This document shows, in pieces, positions 37,461 through 46,917 of a stretch of 64,000 nt of DNA (positions are counted from its first letter, which is position 1; every line of letters begins with the position of its first letter). Origin of the DNA: Marinifilum flexuosum (GTDB lineage Bacteria > Bacteroidota > Bacteroidia > Bacteroidales > Marinifilaceae); contig NZ_RAPQ01000010.1 of assembly GCF_003610555.1 (NCBI RefSeq), positions 620,001 to 684,000 on the forward strand, written 5' to 3'. Under the pieces are notes generated by a model, which saw nothing but the letters and a program-made list of their open reading frames with translations, made no database searches and was not told the DNA's origin. Made by a program: the position numbers and the translations under genes.

Positions 37461-37468
37461 TATCTTTG
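37461..37468 (+). promoter_or_regulatory. -7 element upstream of metG
   Basis: TATCTTTG matches TAnnTTTG exactly. No -33 element is found at 19-20 bases; TTTG is only 12 bases away. The predicted leader of about 98 bases contains the inverted repeat at 37525-37552. Confidence 0.4.
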
Positions 37469-37524
37469 CCAACGATTTGCTAAATAAGGTGCTAATCAAC
37501 AAAAAAAGTAACCAAAATAATAGT

Positions 37525-37552
37525 TGGAACAGATATTATAATTTTTGTTCCA
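37525..37552 (+). repeat. Inverted repeat in the metG leader
   Basis: TGGAACA (37525-37531) and TGTTCCA (37546-37552) form a 7-bp inverted repeat around a 14-base AT-rich loop, 19 bases before the metG ATG. No U tract follows. It may be an operator or leader hairpin, or chance. Confidence 0.35.
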
Positions 37553-37571
37553 TGTGTAAAAAATATCTCAA

Positions 37572-39602
37572 ATGAAGAAATTTAACAGAACTCTTGTAAC
37601 TACAGCTCTTCCATATGCCAATGGTCCTGTTCATATTGGACACCTGGCAGGTGTATATGTTCCAGCCGATATCTATGTAAGATACCTAAGGATGAAAGGC
37701 GAGGATGTTCTTTTAATTGGAGGTTCCGATGAGCATGGTGTACCTATCACTATAAAGGCTCAAAAAGAAGGAATTACCCCTCAAGATGTTGTTGATAAGT
37801 ATCACAATATCATTAAAGATTCATTCGAGAAATTTGGTATTTCTTTCGATGTTTACTCAAGAACAAGTAACAAAGTTCATCATGAAACGGCTTCTGAATT
37901 CTTTAAAACTTTGCATGAAAAAGGTGAGTTTATTGAGAAAACCAGTGAGCAATATTACGATGCAGAAGCAAATCAATTTCTTGCTGACCGCTATATAACC
38001 GGAACTTGCCCTCATTGTAAAAGTGAAGGAGCATATGGAGATCAGTGTGAAAGCTGTGGAACATCATTAAATGCAACTGATCTTATCGATCCTAGATCAT
38101 CAATCACAGGAAATAAGCCTGAATTAAAAGAAACAAAGCACTGGTATTTACCACTTGACAAATATGAGCCATATTTAAAACAGTGGATTCTTGAAGAACA
38201 CAAAGAATGGAAGCCAAATGTGTATGGTCAGTGTAAATCATGGTTGGACAATGGACTTCATCCACGTGCTGTTACACGTGATTTAAACTGGGGAGTTCCA
38301 GTTCCTGTAGATGGAGGAGAAGGAAAAGTATTGTACGTTTGGTTCGATGCTCCTATCGGATATATTTCAGCAACTAAAGAACATACACCTGATTGGGAAA
38401 AATATTGGAAAGCTGAAGATTCTAAAATGGTTCATTTCATTGGAAAAGACAATATTGTTTTCCATTGTATCATTTTTCCATCAATGCTAAAAGCCGAAGG
38501 TTCATACATTCTTCCAGAAAATGTTCCTTCTAACGAATTCTTGAATTTAGAAGGAGATAAAATTTCCACATCAAGAAACTGGGCAGTTTGGTTGCACGAA
38601 TACCTTGAAGAATTTCCAGAGAAGCAAGATGTATTGCGTTATGTACTTACAGCCAATGCGCCTGAAACTAAAGACAATGACTTCACCTGGAAAGATTACC
38701 AGGCAAGAAATAACAATGAGTTGGTTGCAATTCTTGGAAACTTCGTGAACCGTGCATTGGTATTAACACACAAATATTTCGATGGAAAAGTTCCTGCTGC
38801 TGGCGAACTAAATGATTTCGATAAAGAAACATTAGCTGAAATTCCAACAATCAAAGCACAAGTAGAGAAAAACCTTGAAACTTACCATTTCCGTGAAGCT
38901 TTAAAAGAAGCAATGAATTTGGCTCGTTTAGGAAATAAATACCTGGCAGATACAGAGCCTTGGAAAGTGATAAAAACAGATGAAGAAAGAGTTAAGACGA
39001 TCATGAACATTTGTCTTCAGATCTCTACCAACCTTTCTACTTTAATGGAACCATTCTTGCCATTCACTGTTAACAAATTAAGAGAGTTCTTAAACATTGA
39101 ACCTCTAGCTTGGGAGAATATTGGTGAAAATGTAATTGAAGTTGGTCATCAAATTAACAAGGCTTCCTTATTGTTCGAAAAAATTGAAGATACAACCATT
39201 CAAGCTCAGGTTGATAAATTATTAGCAACCAAAGCTGCAAACGAAGCTGCAAACAAACCAGTTGCTCCAGCAAAAGAAAACATCAATTTTGATGATTTCA
39301 TGAAAATGGATGTTAGAGTTGGTACCATTACTGAAGCTGAAAAAGTTGCAAAGACTAAGAAATTATTAAAGTTAACTGTTGATACGGGTATTGATCAACG
39401 TACTGTAGTTTCTGGTATTGCAGAGCATTATAAGCCAGAAGAAATTATTGGCAAACAGGTAAGCATATTGGTTAACCTTGAACCTAAAAAACTAAAAGGA
39501 ATAGAATCGCAAGGAATGATTCTAATGGCTGAAGATGCTGATGGAAAACTATCATTTGTTTCTCCTGATCAAACAGTAAAACCTGGTTCCGAAATTAGAT
39601 AA
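37572..39602 (+). CDS. metG: Methionyl-tRNA synthetase
   Basis: The 676-residue class I enzyme charges tRNA-Met. It has the HIGH motif in [14 protein letters not shown], a zinc knuckle ([17 protein letters not shown]) and the KMSKS equivalent in [10 protein letters not shown]. The C-terminal 100 residues are the EMAP-like tRNA-binding domain ([17 protein letters not shown]). Length and layout match bacterial long-form MetG. It is followed by a strong terminator. Confidence 0.98.
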   Translation: MKKFNRTLVTTALPYANGPVHIGHLAGVYVPADIYVRYLRMKGEDVLLIGGSDEHGVPITIKAQKEGITPQDVVDKYHNIIKDSFEKFGISFDVYSRTSNKVHHETASEFFKTLHEKGEFIEKTSEQYYDAEANQFLADRYITGTCPHCKSEGAYGDQCESCGTSLNATDLIDPRSSITGNKPELKETKHWYLPLDKYEPYLKQWILEEHKEWKPNVYGQCKSWLDNGLHPRAVTRDLNWGVPVPVDGGEGKVLYVWFDAPIGYISATKEHTPDWEKYWKAEDSKMVHFIGKDNIVFHCIIFPSMLKAEGSYILPENVPSNEFLNLEGDKISTSRNWAVWLHEYLEEFPEKQDVLRYVLTANAPETKDNDFTWKDYQARNNNELVAILGNFVNRALVLTHKYFDGKVPAAGELNDFDKETLAEIPTIKAQVEKNLETYHFREALKEAMNLARLGNKYLADTEPWKVIKTDEERVKTIMNICLQISTNLSTLMEPFLPFTVNKLREFLNIEPLAWENIGENVIEVGHQINKASLLFEKIEDTTIQAQVDKLLATKAANEAANKPVAPAKENINFDDFMKMDVRVGTITEAEKVAKTKKLLKLTVDTGIDQRTVVSGIAEHYKPEEIIGKQVSILVNLEPKKLKGIESQGMILMAEDADGKLSFVSPDQTVKPGSEIR

Positions 39603-39621
39603 GAAACAGGATATAAAAAGA

Positions 39622-39653
39622 AAAGCGCTTCCCAAAAGGAAGCGCTTTTTTTA
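39622..39653. terminator. Bidirectional terminator between metG and the HU/SPOR gene
   Basis: AAAAGCGCTTCC (39622-39633) and GGAAGCGCTTTT (39639-39650) make a perfect 12-bp stem with a 5-base loop and a plus-strand T run to 39653. The convergent gene ends at 39672. Confidence 0.88.
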
Positions 39654-39671
39654 TATCGATAATTTTGTTTC

Positions 39672-40619
39672 TTATTGTTTCAACACCCAATATGATGATT
39701 TAGGATTAGCTGCAATTGCTTTTTTCTTAAATTGGTCTACCGCTTTTCTGGTATTGAATTGATTAATTGCAACAGAAAACAAATTTTTATTTTTAATAAT
39801 CATTGCAGGATAAGATTTAGAAATTAACTCTTCTTGCAAAATCTTAGCGTTTTCAACAGTTGTAAAACTGCCAGCAATCAAATAAAATTTCCCTTTACTA
39901 GTTTTTGAAATCTTAACAGCAACTTTATTTTTTTCAACTTTTGGCTCAAACTTCACCAACTCTTCTGGTGGAGAAATTTGAGGTTTTAATTGTACATGAT
40001 TCTCTGTTAAAGAATTTTTATCTCCGGTAAATCCCATCGAAGCTGAATCTAACACAGAATTACGCTCCGAATTTAAAGGAAGTAAAGCTACCACTAACAA
40101 AACTGCAGCAGCGGCAGAAGCATACCAAATTCTTTTTGTGGTAAAAAATCCTTTTACCTGATGATCAACAATTGAAGGAATTCTTTCTTCAACTGGTTTA
40201 TGCAGTTTTGGAAGTTCAAATTGTTCCAACCCCAAACTATCAACCAAATAATTCAGGTTTGCCACTGGTTCAAATTGTAAATTATGCTTTCTGTCCTTAC
40301 AAAATGAACCGATGCCATCGATCACAACTTTTTCTCCACGCTGAATTTTCACTCGAATGTCTTCTACAAAAAACATAACAGCCTTCTCAGCTTCAGCATA
40401 ACTTAAATTCTCCAAGTCTGCCAAATGATTTATCAAAAGACCATCGTTTTGTGTTAGATTACGATTGAATCCCAAATCTTTCGATGGAGGAAAAAACATT
40501 TGTTGATTTTCATCGATTCTGGCAGAACGATAATTCGCTACAAACCCACCAAAACCAGGTAAAATCACACAATCGTGCACAAACAATAAATCTTGTATGT
40601 ATTTTGATATCTCATGCAT
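39672..40619 (-). CDS. HU/CCDC81-like and SPOR domain membrane protein
   Basis: The protein has two N-terminal bacteroidal HU/CCDC81-type modules (about residues 1-130: LLFVHDCVILPGFGGFVANY, then the GEKVVIDGIGSFCKD hairpin), a membrane helix near residues 165-182 (YASAAAAVLLVVALL) and a C-terminal SPOR domain (GKFYLIAGSFTTVENAKILQEEL). SPOR domains bind denuded septal peptidoglycan, so the protein may link the cytoplasmic HU-like part to the division site; this is inference. The frame opens with TTG at 40628, but the ATG at 40619 is preferred, giving 315 residues. Confidence 0.85.
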   Translation of the reverse strand: MHEISKYIQDLLFVHDCVILPGFGGFVANYRSARIDENQQMFFPPSKDLGFNRNLTQNDGLLINHLADLENLSYAEAEKAVMFFVEDIRVKIQRGEKVVIDGIGSFCKDRKHNLQFEPVANLNYLVDSLGLEQFELPKLHKPVEERIPSIVDHQVKGFFTTKRIWYASAAAAVLLVVALLPLNSERNSVLDSASMGFTGDKNSLTENHVQLKPQISPPEELVKFEPKVEKNKVAVKISKTSKGKFYLIAGSFTTVENAKILQEELISKSYPAMIIKNKNLFSVAINQFNTRKAVDQFKKKAIAANPKSSYWVLKQ

Positions 40620-40793
40620 AATAGACAAATATAATTAAAAATAAATGTCACTCAAATGGATAATTTACGTATAAGAACCAATCGATTAAAAATCAACACA
40701 TTCCATGTTTAATTTTTAATTAATTCAATTACTCAAACCTTTCGCAAAAAAGTACTTAATTCTACTTGTTAAATAGATAGACGAATAATAATT

Positions 40794-41828
40794 ATGAAAA
40801 AACAAATTTTAGTTGCAGGTGGTGCAGGATATATTGGATCTCACACTACAGTTGAATTACAAAACAGCGGATTCGAAGTTATTATTGCTGATAATCTCTC
40901 AAATTCAAAAATTGAAGTTTTGGATGGAATCGAAGCCATAACAGGAGTTCGCCCAATCTTCGAAAAAATCGACCTTAGTAAGGAAGATCAAACTGCTGAG
41001 TTTTTCAAAAAGTATCCAAACTTATCTGCTATAATACATTTTGCCGCCAATAAAGCTGTAGGCGAATCAGTTGCAAAACCATTAATGTATTATCGCAACA
41101 ATTTAAATTCGTTGATGAATATTTTAGAAGCCATGAAGGAACACAATATTCCAAACTTGGTTTTTTCGTCATCTTGTACGGTTTACGGTCAACCAGATAA
41201 ACTTCCTGTAACAGAAGCTACACCACGAAAAGAAGCTGAATCTCCATATGGAAATACAAAATCAATAAGCGAAGATATCATTCGCGATACAGTTAAAGCT
41301 CATTCAAACCTAAAAGGAATAGCGTTAAGATATTTCAACCCAATTGGTGCTCACCCAAGTTCTAAAATTGGTGAATTGCCATTGGGAGTTCCTAACAACT
41401 TAATTCCTTTCCTTACACAAACTGTAGCTGGCATCCGCCCTGAGCTTAGTGTATTTGGAAATGATTACAATACGCCTGACGGTTCATGCATTAGAGATTA
41501 CATCAATGTAGTAGATTTGGCGAAAGCACATGTTATCGCAATTGAACGTTTGTTGCTAGATCAAAACGCTTCGAACTACGAATATTTTAATGTTGGTACC
41601 GGAGAAGGCGTTTCCGTTCTTGAAATTATTGAAGGTTTTGAAAGAGCTACAGGAGAAAAAGTACCGCATAAAATTGTGGACAGAAGACCTGGTGATGTTG
41701 AGCAAATTTATGCCGATACATCTTTCGCAAATAAAACATTGGGTTGGAAATCGGAAAGTACGCTTGATGACACACTACTTTCTGCATGGAATTGGCAAGT
41801 AAATATCATGGCACAAGAAGAAAAATAA
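40794..41828 (+). CDS. galE: UDP-glucose 4-epimerase, second copy
   Basis: The 344-residue protein is a close paralogue of the galactose-operon enzyme at 19335 and keeps the SSSCTVYG and SPYGNTK catalytic motifs. The NAD loop reads AGGAGYIGSH instead of TGGTGYIGSH. It has a short extra C-terminal tail. It is followed after 23 bases by rfbB, so it probably supplies UDP-galactose for surface glycans rather than galactose catabolism. Confidence 0.95.
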   Translation: MKKQILVAGGAGYIGSHTTVELQNSGFEVIIADNLSNSKIEVLDGIEAITGVRPIFEKIDLSKEDQTAEFFKKYPNLSAIIHFAANKAVGESVAKPLMYYRNNLNSLMNILEAMKEHNIPNLVFSSSCTVYGQPDKLPVTEATPRKEAESPYGNTKSISEDIIRDTVKAHSNLKGIALRYFNPIGAHPSSKIGELPLGVPNNLIPFLTQTVAGIRPELSVFGNDYNTPDGSCIRDYINVVDLAKAHVIAIERLLLDQNASNYEYFNVGTGEGVSVLEIIEGFERATGEKVPHKIVDRRPGDVEQIYADTSFANKTLGWKSESTLDDTLLSAWNWQVNIMAQEEK

Positions 41829-41851
41829 ACTATATACTTATATTTATACCC

Positions 41852-42907
41852 ATGAAAAAGAAAATATTAATAACAGGTGGGGCAGGTTTCATTGGTTCTC
41901 ATGTTGTTCGTTTATTTGTAAACAAATATCCTGAATATCAAATCGTAAACCTGGATGCGCTAACCTATGCCGGCAATCTCGAAAACCTTAAGGATATTGA
42001 TTCAAAACCAAATTACACCTTTGTAAAAGGCGATATTACCAATTTGGAATTTGTAACTGAGTTGTTCAAGGATTTTCAATTCGATGGAGTTTTACATTTG
42101 GCAGCAGAGTCTCATGTAGACCGTTCCATTTCTGATCCTTTGGCATTTATTACTACCAACATTGTTGGAACAGTTAACCTTCTGAATGCTGCAAAAGAAA
42201 TTTGGAAAGATAATATGGAGGGGAAGAGATTCTATCATATATCAACCGATGAAGTTTACGGTTCATTAGGTGAAACTGGTAAGTTTTTGGAAACGACTCC
42301 ATACGATCCAAGAAGTCCATACTCTGCATCAAAAGCCAGCTCTGATCATTTGGTGAGAGCATATTTCCACACATACAATATGCCTGTAGTTCTATCAAAT
42401 TGTTCGAATAACTATGGGGCAAATCAATTTCCTGAAAAATTGATTCCTCTGGTAATCAACAACATTAAAAACTCTAAGCCTCTTCCTATTTATGGCAAAG
42501 GCGAAAATGTTAGAGACTGGTTATTTGTAGAGGATCATGCCTTAGCAATTGACATGATTTATCACAAAGGAAAAACTGGAGAAACCTACAATATTGGTGG
42601 AAACAACGAGTGGACAAATATTGATTTGGTAAGAAAGCTTTGCGATATCATGGACAAGAAATTAAACCAGAAAATCGGGACTTCTCAAAAGCTAATTACC
42701 TTCGTAAAAGATCGTGCCGGCCATGATTTGCGTTATGCAATTGATGCTACCAAAATTAAAAATGAATTGGGTTGGGAACCTAGTATTCAATTCGAAGAAG
42801 GTTTTGAACAAACCATCGACTGGTATCTTGAAAATACAAATTGGTTGGAAAATATTCTTTCCGGAGATTACGAAAAGTACTACGAACAACAGTACGATAA
42901 AAGATAA
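41852..42907 (+). CDS. rfbB: dTDP-glucose 4,6-dehydratase
   Basis: RfbB converts dTDP-glucose to dTDP-4-keto-6-deoxyglucose, a precursor of rhamnose and other deoxysugars. The 351-residue protein has TGGAGFIGSHVVR, the active-site STDEVYGSLG, YxxxK in SPYSASKAS and the NCSNNYGANQFPEKLIPL block. The frame is open upstream to 41786 within galE, but ATG at 41852 gives the standard MKKKILITGG start. It forms an operon with the second galE; no other dTDP-rhamnose genes are in the window. Confidence 0.96.
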   Translation: MKKKILITGGAGFIGSHVVRLFVNKYPEYQIVNLDALTYAGNLENLKDIDSKPNYTFVKGDITNLEFVTELFKDFQFDGVLHLAAESHVDRSISDPLAFITTNIVGTVNLLNAAKEIWKDNMEGKRFYHISTDEVYGSLGETGKFLETTPYDPRSPYSASKASSDHLVRAYFHTYNMPVVLSNCSNNYGANQFPEKLIPLVINNIKNSKPLPIYGKGENVRDWLFVEDHALAIDMIYHKGKTGETYNIGGNNEWTNIDLVRKLCDIMDKKLNQKIGTSQKLITFVKDRAGHDLRYAIDATKIKNELGWEPSIQFEEGFEQTIDWYLENTNWLENILSGDYEKYYEQQYDKR

Positions 42908-42911
42908 AAAC

Positions 42912-42943
42912 AAAGAGCGATGCCAATTGACATCGCTCTTTTT
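42912..42943. terminator. Terminator between rfbB and glmS
   Basis: AAAGAGCGATG (42912-42922) and CATCGCTCTTT (42931-42941) form a perfect 11-bp stem with an 8-base loop and a T run to 42943. The convergent glmS ends at 42962, so it may serve both genes. Confidence 0.87.
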
Positions 42944-42961
42944 ATATCTGATACTTTTGAT

Positions 42962-44797
42962 TTATTCTACAGTAACCGATTTTGCAAGATTTCGCGGTTG
43001 ATCTACATTACATCCGCGTAATACAGCAATGTAATAAGAAATCAACTGGAACGGAACTACAGTCAATAAAGGAGCCAAAGCTTCCAATGTTTCCGGAATT
43101 TCAATCACATAATCTGCCATATCAGCAATTACAGTATCACCTTCGGTAACAATAGCAATAACATGACCTTTACGAGCTTTTACTTCCTGAATATTACTTA
43201 CAATCTTTTCGTAAGATTTATCCTTGGTTGCTGCCACAAATACTGGCATGTGCTCATCAATTAAGGCAATTGGTCCATGTTTCATTTCAGCTGCAGGATA
43301 ACCTTCTGCATGGATATAAGAAATCTCTTTTAACTTTAAAGCTCCTTCCAAAGCAACTGGGAACAAGAATCCACGACCTAAATAAAGTGCATTTGTAGAT
43401 TCAATATATCTCTTCGATAATTCTTTAATATCCTGATCTTTCTCTAAAATCTTAGCTATTTTCTCTGGAAGATGCGAAAACTCTTCGATTAGCTTGTGAT
43501 ATTCTTCCTTTTCCAAAGTTCCTTTTCTGTAACCTACCAACATAGCCATCATGGTAAGTACAGTAACCTGAGCTGTAAATGCTTTTGTTGAAGCTACTCC
43601 AATCTCTGGACCAGCATGAGTATAAACACCCGCATCAGTTTCTCTTGGAATACTTGACCCAACAACATTACAAATACCCAAAACAGTAGCTCCTGCTTCT
43701 TTTGCCAACTTAATTGCAGCTAAAGTATCTGCAGTTTCACCACTCTGACTGATTGCCAATACAATATCATCTTCAAAAATTACAGGATTTCTGTAACGGA
43801 ACTCAGAAGCATATTCTACTTCAACCGGAATTCTGGCAAATTCTTCGAATAAATATTCACCAACCATACCAGCATGCCACGAAGTACCACAACCAATAAT
43901 TAAAATTCGTCGTGCATTTACCAGTTTTGGAATTACATCGTTAATCCCACCAAGGAAAACTTCTTTATTTTGAGGGGATACTCTACCACGAATGGTATCA
44001 TGAATCGAACTGGTTTGCTCAAAAATTTCCTTAAGCATGAAATGCTCATATCCACCTTTTTCAATCTGCTCGATATCCAAATCCAATTGCTGAACATGAG
44101 GAGTTAACTTATCGTTCTGCAAAGTTTTCAATACCAATTCATCTCGATTAATGATAGCTACATCATCATCGTTAAGGTAGATAACACTTTGAGTATACTC
44201 GATAATTGGAGTTGCATCTGAAGCAAGGAAATACTCACCATTTCCAACACCAACAACAAGCGGACTACCTTTTCGTGCTGCAATTAACTGATTTGGCTCA
44301 TCTTCACAAATTACAACCAATCCATATGCACCAACTACTTTTGTTAGAGCTAAGCGTACTGCTATTTCGGCAGTAACTTCACCTTTTAGATAGATATATT
44401 CAATAAGGTTTGCCAATACCTCAGTGTCCGTTTCACTTTGGAAAGTATAACCTCTTTTTACCAGTTTTTCTTTTAAGAAAGCATAGTTTTCAATAATACC
44501 ATTGTGAATAATTACAAACTTATTATTCATTGAACGGTGAGGGTGAGCATTTTCATCATTTGGTTCTCCGTGAGTTGCCCAACGAGTATGCCCTATACCT
44601 ATGGAACCTGAAATATCGTGTCCCTTTACATGATCTTCTAAATCTTTTACCTTACCCTTGCACTTAAATACTTGAGTTTGGTTTGTTCGAAGTGCAATAC
44701 CTGCAGAATCATATCCGCGATATTCTAATCTTTTTAAGCCATTGACCAATATAGGATAAGCATCCTTATCGCCAATATAACCAACTATTCCACACAT
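42962..44797 (-). CDS. glmS: Glutamine-fructose-6-phosphate aminotransferase (isomerizing)
   Basis: GlmS makes glucosamine 6-phosphate, the first step to UDP-GlcNAc. The N-terminus is the class II glutaminase with catalytic Cys as residue 2 (MCGIVGYIG), followed by RGYDSAGIA and GHTRWATHG. Two SIS domains follow with CGTSWHAG, SQSGETADTL and the C-terminal NLAKSVTVE. The frame runs upstream to 44830, but the start must be the ATG at 44797 so that Cys2 becomes the nucleophile. Length is then 611 residues, as usual. Confidence 0.98.
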   Translation of the reverse strand: MCGIVGYIGDKDAYPILVNGLKRLEYRGYDSAGIALRTNQTQVFKCKGKVKDLEDHVKGHDISGSIGIGHTRWATHGEPNDENAHPHRSMNNKFVIIHNGIIENYAFLKEKLVKRGYTFQSETDTEVLANLIEYIYLKGEVTAEIAVRLALTKVVGAYGLVVICEDEPNQLIAARKGSPLVVGVGNGEYFLASDATPIIEYTQSVIYLNDDDVAIINRDELVLKTLQNDKLTPHVQQLDLDIEQIEKGGYEHFMLKEIFEQTSSIHDTIRGRVSPQNKEVFLGGINDVIPKLVNARRILIIGCGTSWHAGMVGEYLFEEFARIPVEVEYASEFRYRNPVIFEDDIVLAISQSGETADTLAAIKLAKEAGATVLGICNVVGSSIPRETDAGVYTHAGPEIGVASTKAFTAQVTVLTMMAMLVGYRKGTLEKEEYHKLIEEFSHLPEKIAKILEKDQDIKELSKRYIESTNALYLGRGFLFPVALEGALKLKEISYIHAEGYPAAEMKHGPIALIDEHMPVFVAATKDKSYEKIVSNIQEVKARKGHVIAIVTEGDTVIADMADYVIEIPETLEALAPLLTVVPFQLISYYIAVLRGCNVDQPRNLAKSVTVE

Positions 44798-44996
44798 AAA
44801 TACATAAATTTCAATCTCGGTACCACTCAAGATTGGTTTATAATTCCAAATTAAAAATCACACTATAAGTCTAATTTAATACAAGTTAGCCTTAAACCTA
44901 TAACTTCATTTCAATTATCAATAAATTTCTCCTAAAAATATAATAAGTTAGCTTACTCACCAAACTTAACCGCAATTTATATCCAACTTACTTTAT

Positions 44997-45036
44997 ATAA
45001 AAAAAGTGCATCAAAACCGAAGTTTAAATGCACTTT
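44997..45036 (-). terminator. Intrinsic terminator after the GT5-like gene
   Basis: ATGCACTTT (45028-45036) and AAAGTGCAT (45003-45011) make a perfect 9-bp stem with a 16-base loop. On the minus strand it is followed by a U run of about seven (45005-44999). It lies 20 bases past the stop of the gene at 45057. Confidence 0.78.
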
Positions 45037-45056
45037 CTAATATATTTTAAGTCGTA

Positions 45057-45866
45057 CTATTCAGCCACTAACTCATCGTAAAATTCTGAGTAAGCAGTAA
45101 CGTATTCTTCTTTGTTTTTATAAGGCATAAATGGCTTTCCTGAAGCTTCAGCATAAGCTTTAATTTCCTCATTAATATTTTCACTCCCCATGATAATTGC
45201 ATCAGACTGGTCGATTGCCAATTTGTGAAGTGCCACATAATTTGCATCTTCCAAAACTTTCACATCATCTTCTTCTACTCCTTCAATAATCGCTTTTGCT
45301 TTGAACTCAGAGCTAAATGGCGTTGAGAATTCATCATCATAAACAGAGAAAACCACTTTAGTCTCAGTAAACAACGGATCTTCATTAAATGCCTTTTTCA
45401 AATACAGTGGTGTTAACCCTGTAAACCATCCTTGACAGTGAACTACATCTGGAGCCCAACGTAATTTTTTAACAGTTTCCAGAACACCACGAGCAAAGAA
45501 AATAGCTCTTTCATCGTTATCTGCAAAACCATCACCGTTCTCGTCCGTCAAAATTTGTTTTCTGTGGAAGTAGTCTTCGTTATCAATGAAATATACCTGC
45601 ATCCTTGCTGCCTGAATAGAAGCAACTTTGATAATCAACGGATGATCCGTATCATCAATAATCAAATTCATACCAGACAAGCGGATTACCTCATGCAACT
45701 GATTTCTTCTTTCATTAATACAACCGTAACGAGGCATGAAAGTTCTAATTTCTTTTCCTTTTTCTTGGATTCCTTGTGGAAGATATCTTCCGATTTCAGA
45801 CATTTCAGTTTCAGGAAGGTAAGGGGTAATTTCTTGTGAAACAAACAATACTTTTGTCTTTTCCAT
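45057..45866 (-). CDS. Glycogen/starch synthase-like half protein (GT5 N-terminal domain)
   Basis: The 269-residue protein matches only the N-terminal Rossmann domain of GT5 glycogen synthases: VLFVSQEITPYLPE at the start, ERAIFFARGVLETVKKL, and WAPDVVHCQGWFTGLTPLYLK. The C-terminal GT-B domain is absent. The ADP-glucose-binding KTGGL motif is replaced by ETEMS (residues 19-23), so glycogen synthesis by this protein alone seems unlikely. It is divergent from panC, 193 bases away. Its role is unknown; a regulatory or binding role is possible. Confidence 0.8.
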   Translation of the reverse strand: MEKTKVLFVSQEITPYLPETEMSEIGRYLPQGIQEKGKEIRTFMPRYGCINERRNQLHEVIRLSGMNLIIDDTDHPLIIKVASIQAARMQVYFIDNEDYFHRKQILTDENGDGFADNDERAIFFARGVLETVKKLRWAPDVVHCQGWFTGLTPLYLKKAFNEDPLFTETKVVFSVYDDEFSTPFSSEFKAKAIIEGVEEDDVKVLEDANYVALHKLAIDQSDAIIMGSENINEEIKAYAEASGKPFMPYKNKEEYVTAYSEFYDELVAE

Positions 45867-45886
45867 ATAGTCGCTAAATATTAATA

Positions 45887-45907
45887 CAGATTATCTGCGC
45901 AAAATTA
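45887..45907 (-). promoter_or_regulatory. -7 element and palindrome upstream of the GT5-like gene
   Basis: TAATTTTG (45907-45900, minus strand) matches the -7 consensus and is followed by the 11-bp palindrome CAGATTATCTG (45887-45897) at the predicted start site, 21-31 bases before the ATG. The layout is like that upstream of ricT. A -33 element at the usual distance is not seen. Confidence 0.38.
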
Positions 45908-46059
45908 ATAAAAATATTTAACAAACATCATCTTTATTAAGGGTTAAAGCACCTACAATACAATTATATGCACTTATTATTTCTCAAGTATTAATTATTT
46001 ATTTTATTTGCAGTCTTAACCAAAAACCGAAAAGGTTTTGTAAGATTTTTTGAAACGGG

Positions 46060-46899
46060 ATGGAAATAGTAAAACTTGTTGCTGAAACAAAATCAAAAAT
46101 CAGCAAGTTTATAGAGGAAGGAAAAAGCATAGGATTCGTACCAACCATGGGGGCTTTACACGATGGTCACTTGTCTCTTACAGCAGAATCTGTAAAGAAA
46201 AATGACATTACAATTGTAAGTGTTTTTGTGAATCCAACACAGTTCAATAATCCGAACGATTTAAAAACTTACCCAAGATGTATTGAACAGGATCTTGAGA
46301 AACTTTCAAAATACAATCCTGATTTGATTTTTATTCCGGAAGTTGAAGAAATGTATCCTGAACCAGATACCCGAGTATTTGATTTTGGACACCTGGATAA
46401 TGTGATGGAAGGAAAAAACCGACCAGGACACTTTAACGGAGTTGCCCAGGTAGTGAGTAAACTTTTCGACATTGTAACGCCACACAATGCCTATTTTGGT
46501 CAAAAAGATTTTCAACAAGTAGCTGTTATTAAGCAGATGGTGAAAGATCTTAAGTTAAACGTGAATGTTGTTCCATGCCCTATAATCAGGGAGGAAGATG
46601 GTTTAGCAATGAGTTCCAGAAATTTACTACTTACAGAGGTACAAAGAAAAAATGCTTCTAAAATATCTGAAACTTTATTTAAAGCTTGTAACTTAGCAGC
46701 CGATTTAAGTGTAAACGAATTGAAAGCTTGGGTAGTTGATGAAATCAATAAAAACCCATATCTTTCGGTCGAATATTTTGAAATTGTTGATGATACATAC
46801 TTGCAGCCTATTAACAGCTGGGAAGAAAACAAGGTAAAAGTTGGATGTATCACCGTTCAGGTAGGAAAGATTCGATTAATTGATAATATAACTTTTTAA
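46060..46899 (+). CDS. panC: Pantothenate synthetase
   Basis: PanC joins pantoate and beta-alanine with ATP to make pantothenate, the coenzyme A precursor. The 279-residue protein has the nucleotidyltransferase motif PTMGALHDGHLSL, FVNPTQFNNPNDLKTYPR, and YFGQKDFQQ, with the KMSKS-like AMSSRN. It starts an operon with panD, 18 bases downstream. Confidence 0.97.
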   Translation: MEIVKLVAETKSKISKFIEEGKSIGFVPTMGALHDGHLSLTAESVKKNDITIVSVFVNPTQFNNPNDLKTYPRCIEQDLEKLSKYNPDLIFIPEVEEMYPEPDTRVFDFGHLDNVMEGKNRPGHFNGVAQVVSKLFDIVTPHNAYFGQKDFQQVAVIKQMVKDLKLNVNVVPCPIIREEDGLAMSSRNLLLTEVQRKNASKISETLFKACNLAADLSVNELKAWVVDEINKNPYLSVEYFEIVDDTYLQPINSWEENKVKVGCITVQVGKIRLIDNITF

Positions 46900-46917
46900 A
46901 TATTAGTTAAAATTAAA

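Noticed and set aside
41062-41820. Gene conversion between the two galE copies
   Set aside because: The matching runs are long but differences are spread through both halves and follow normal domain conservation, so conversion cannot be argued from sight alone.
41786-41851. Upstream extension of rfbB into galE
   Set aside because: The added residues do not resemble the family, and the ATG at 41852 gives the canonical Rossmann start.
44798-44830. Upstream extension of glmS
   Set aside because: GlmS needs Cys as residue 2 for catalysis, which fixes the start at 44797.
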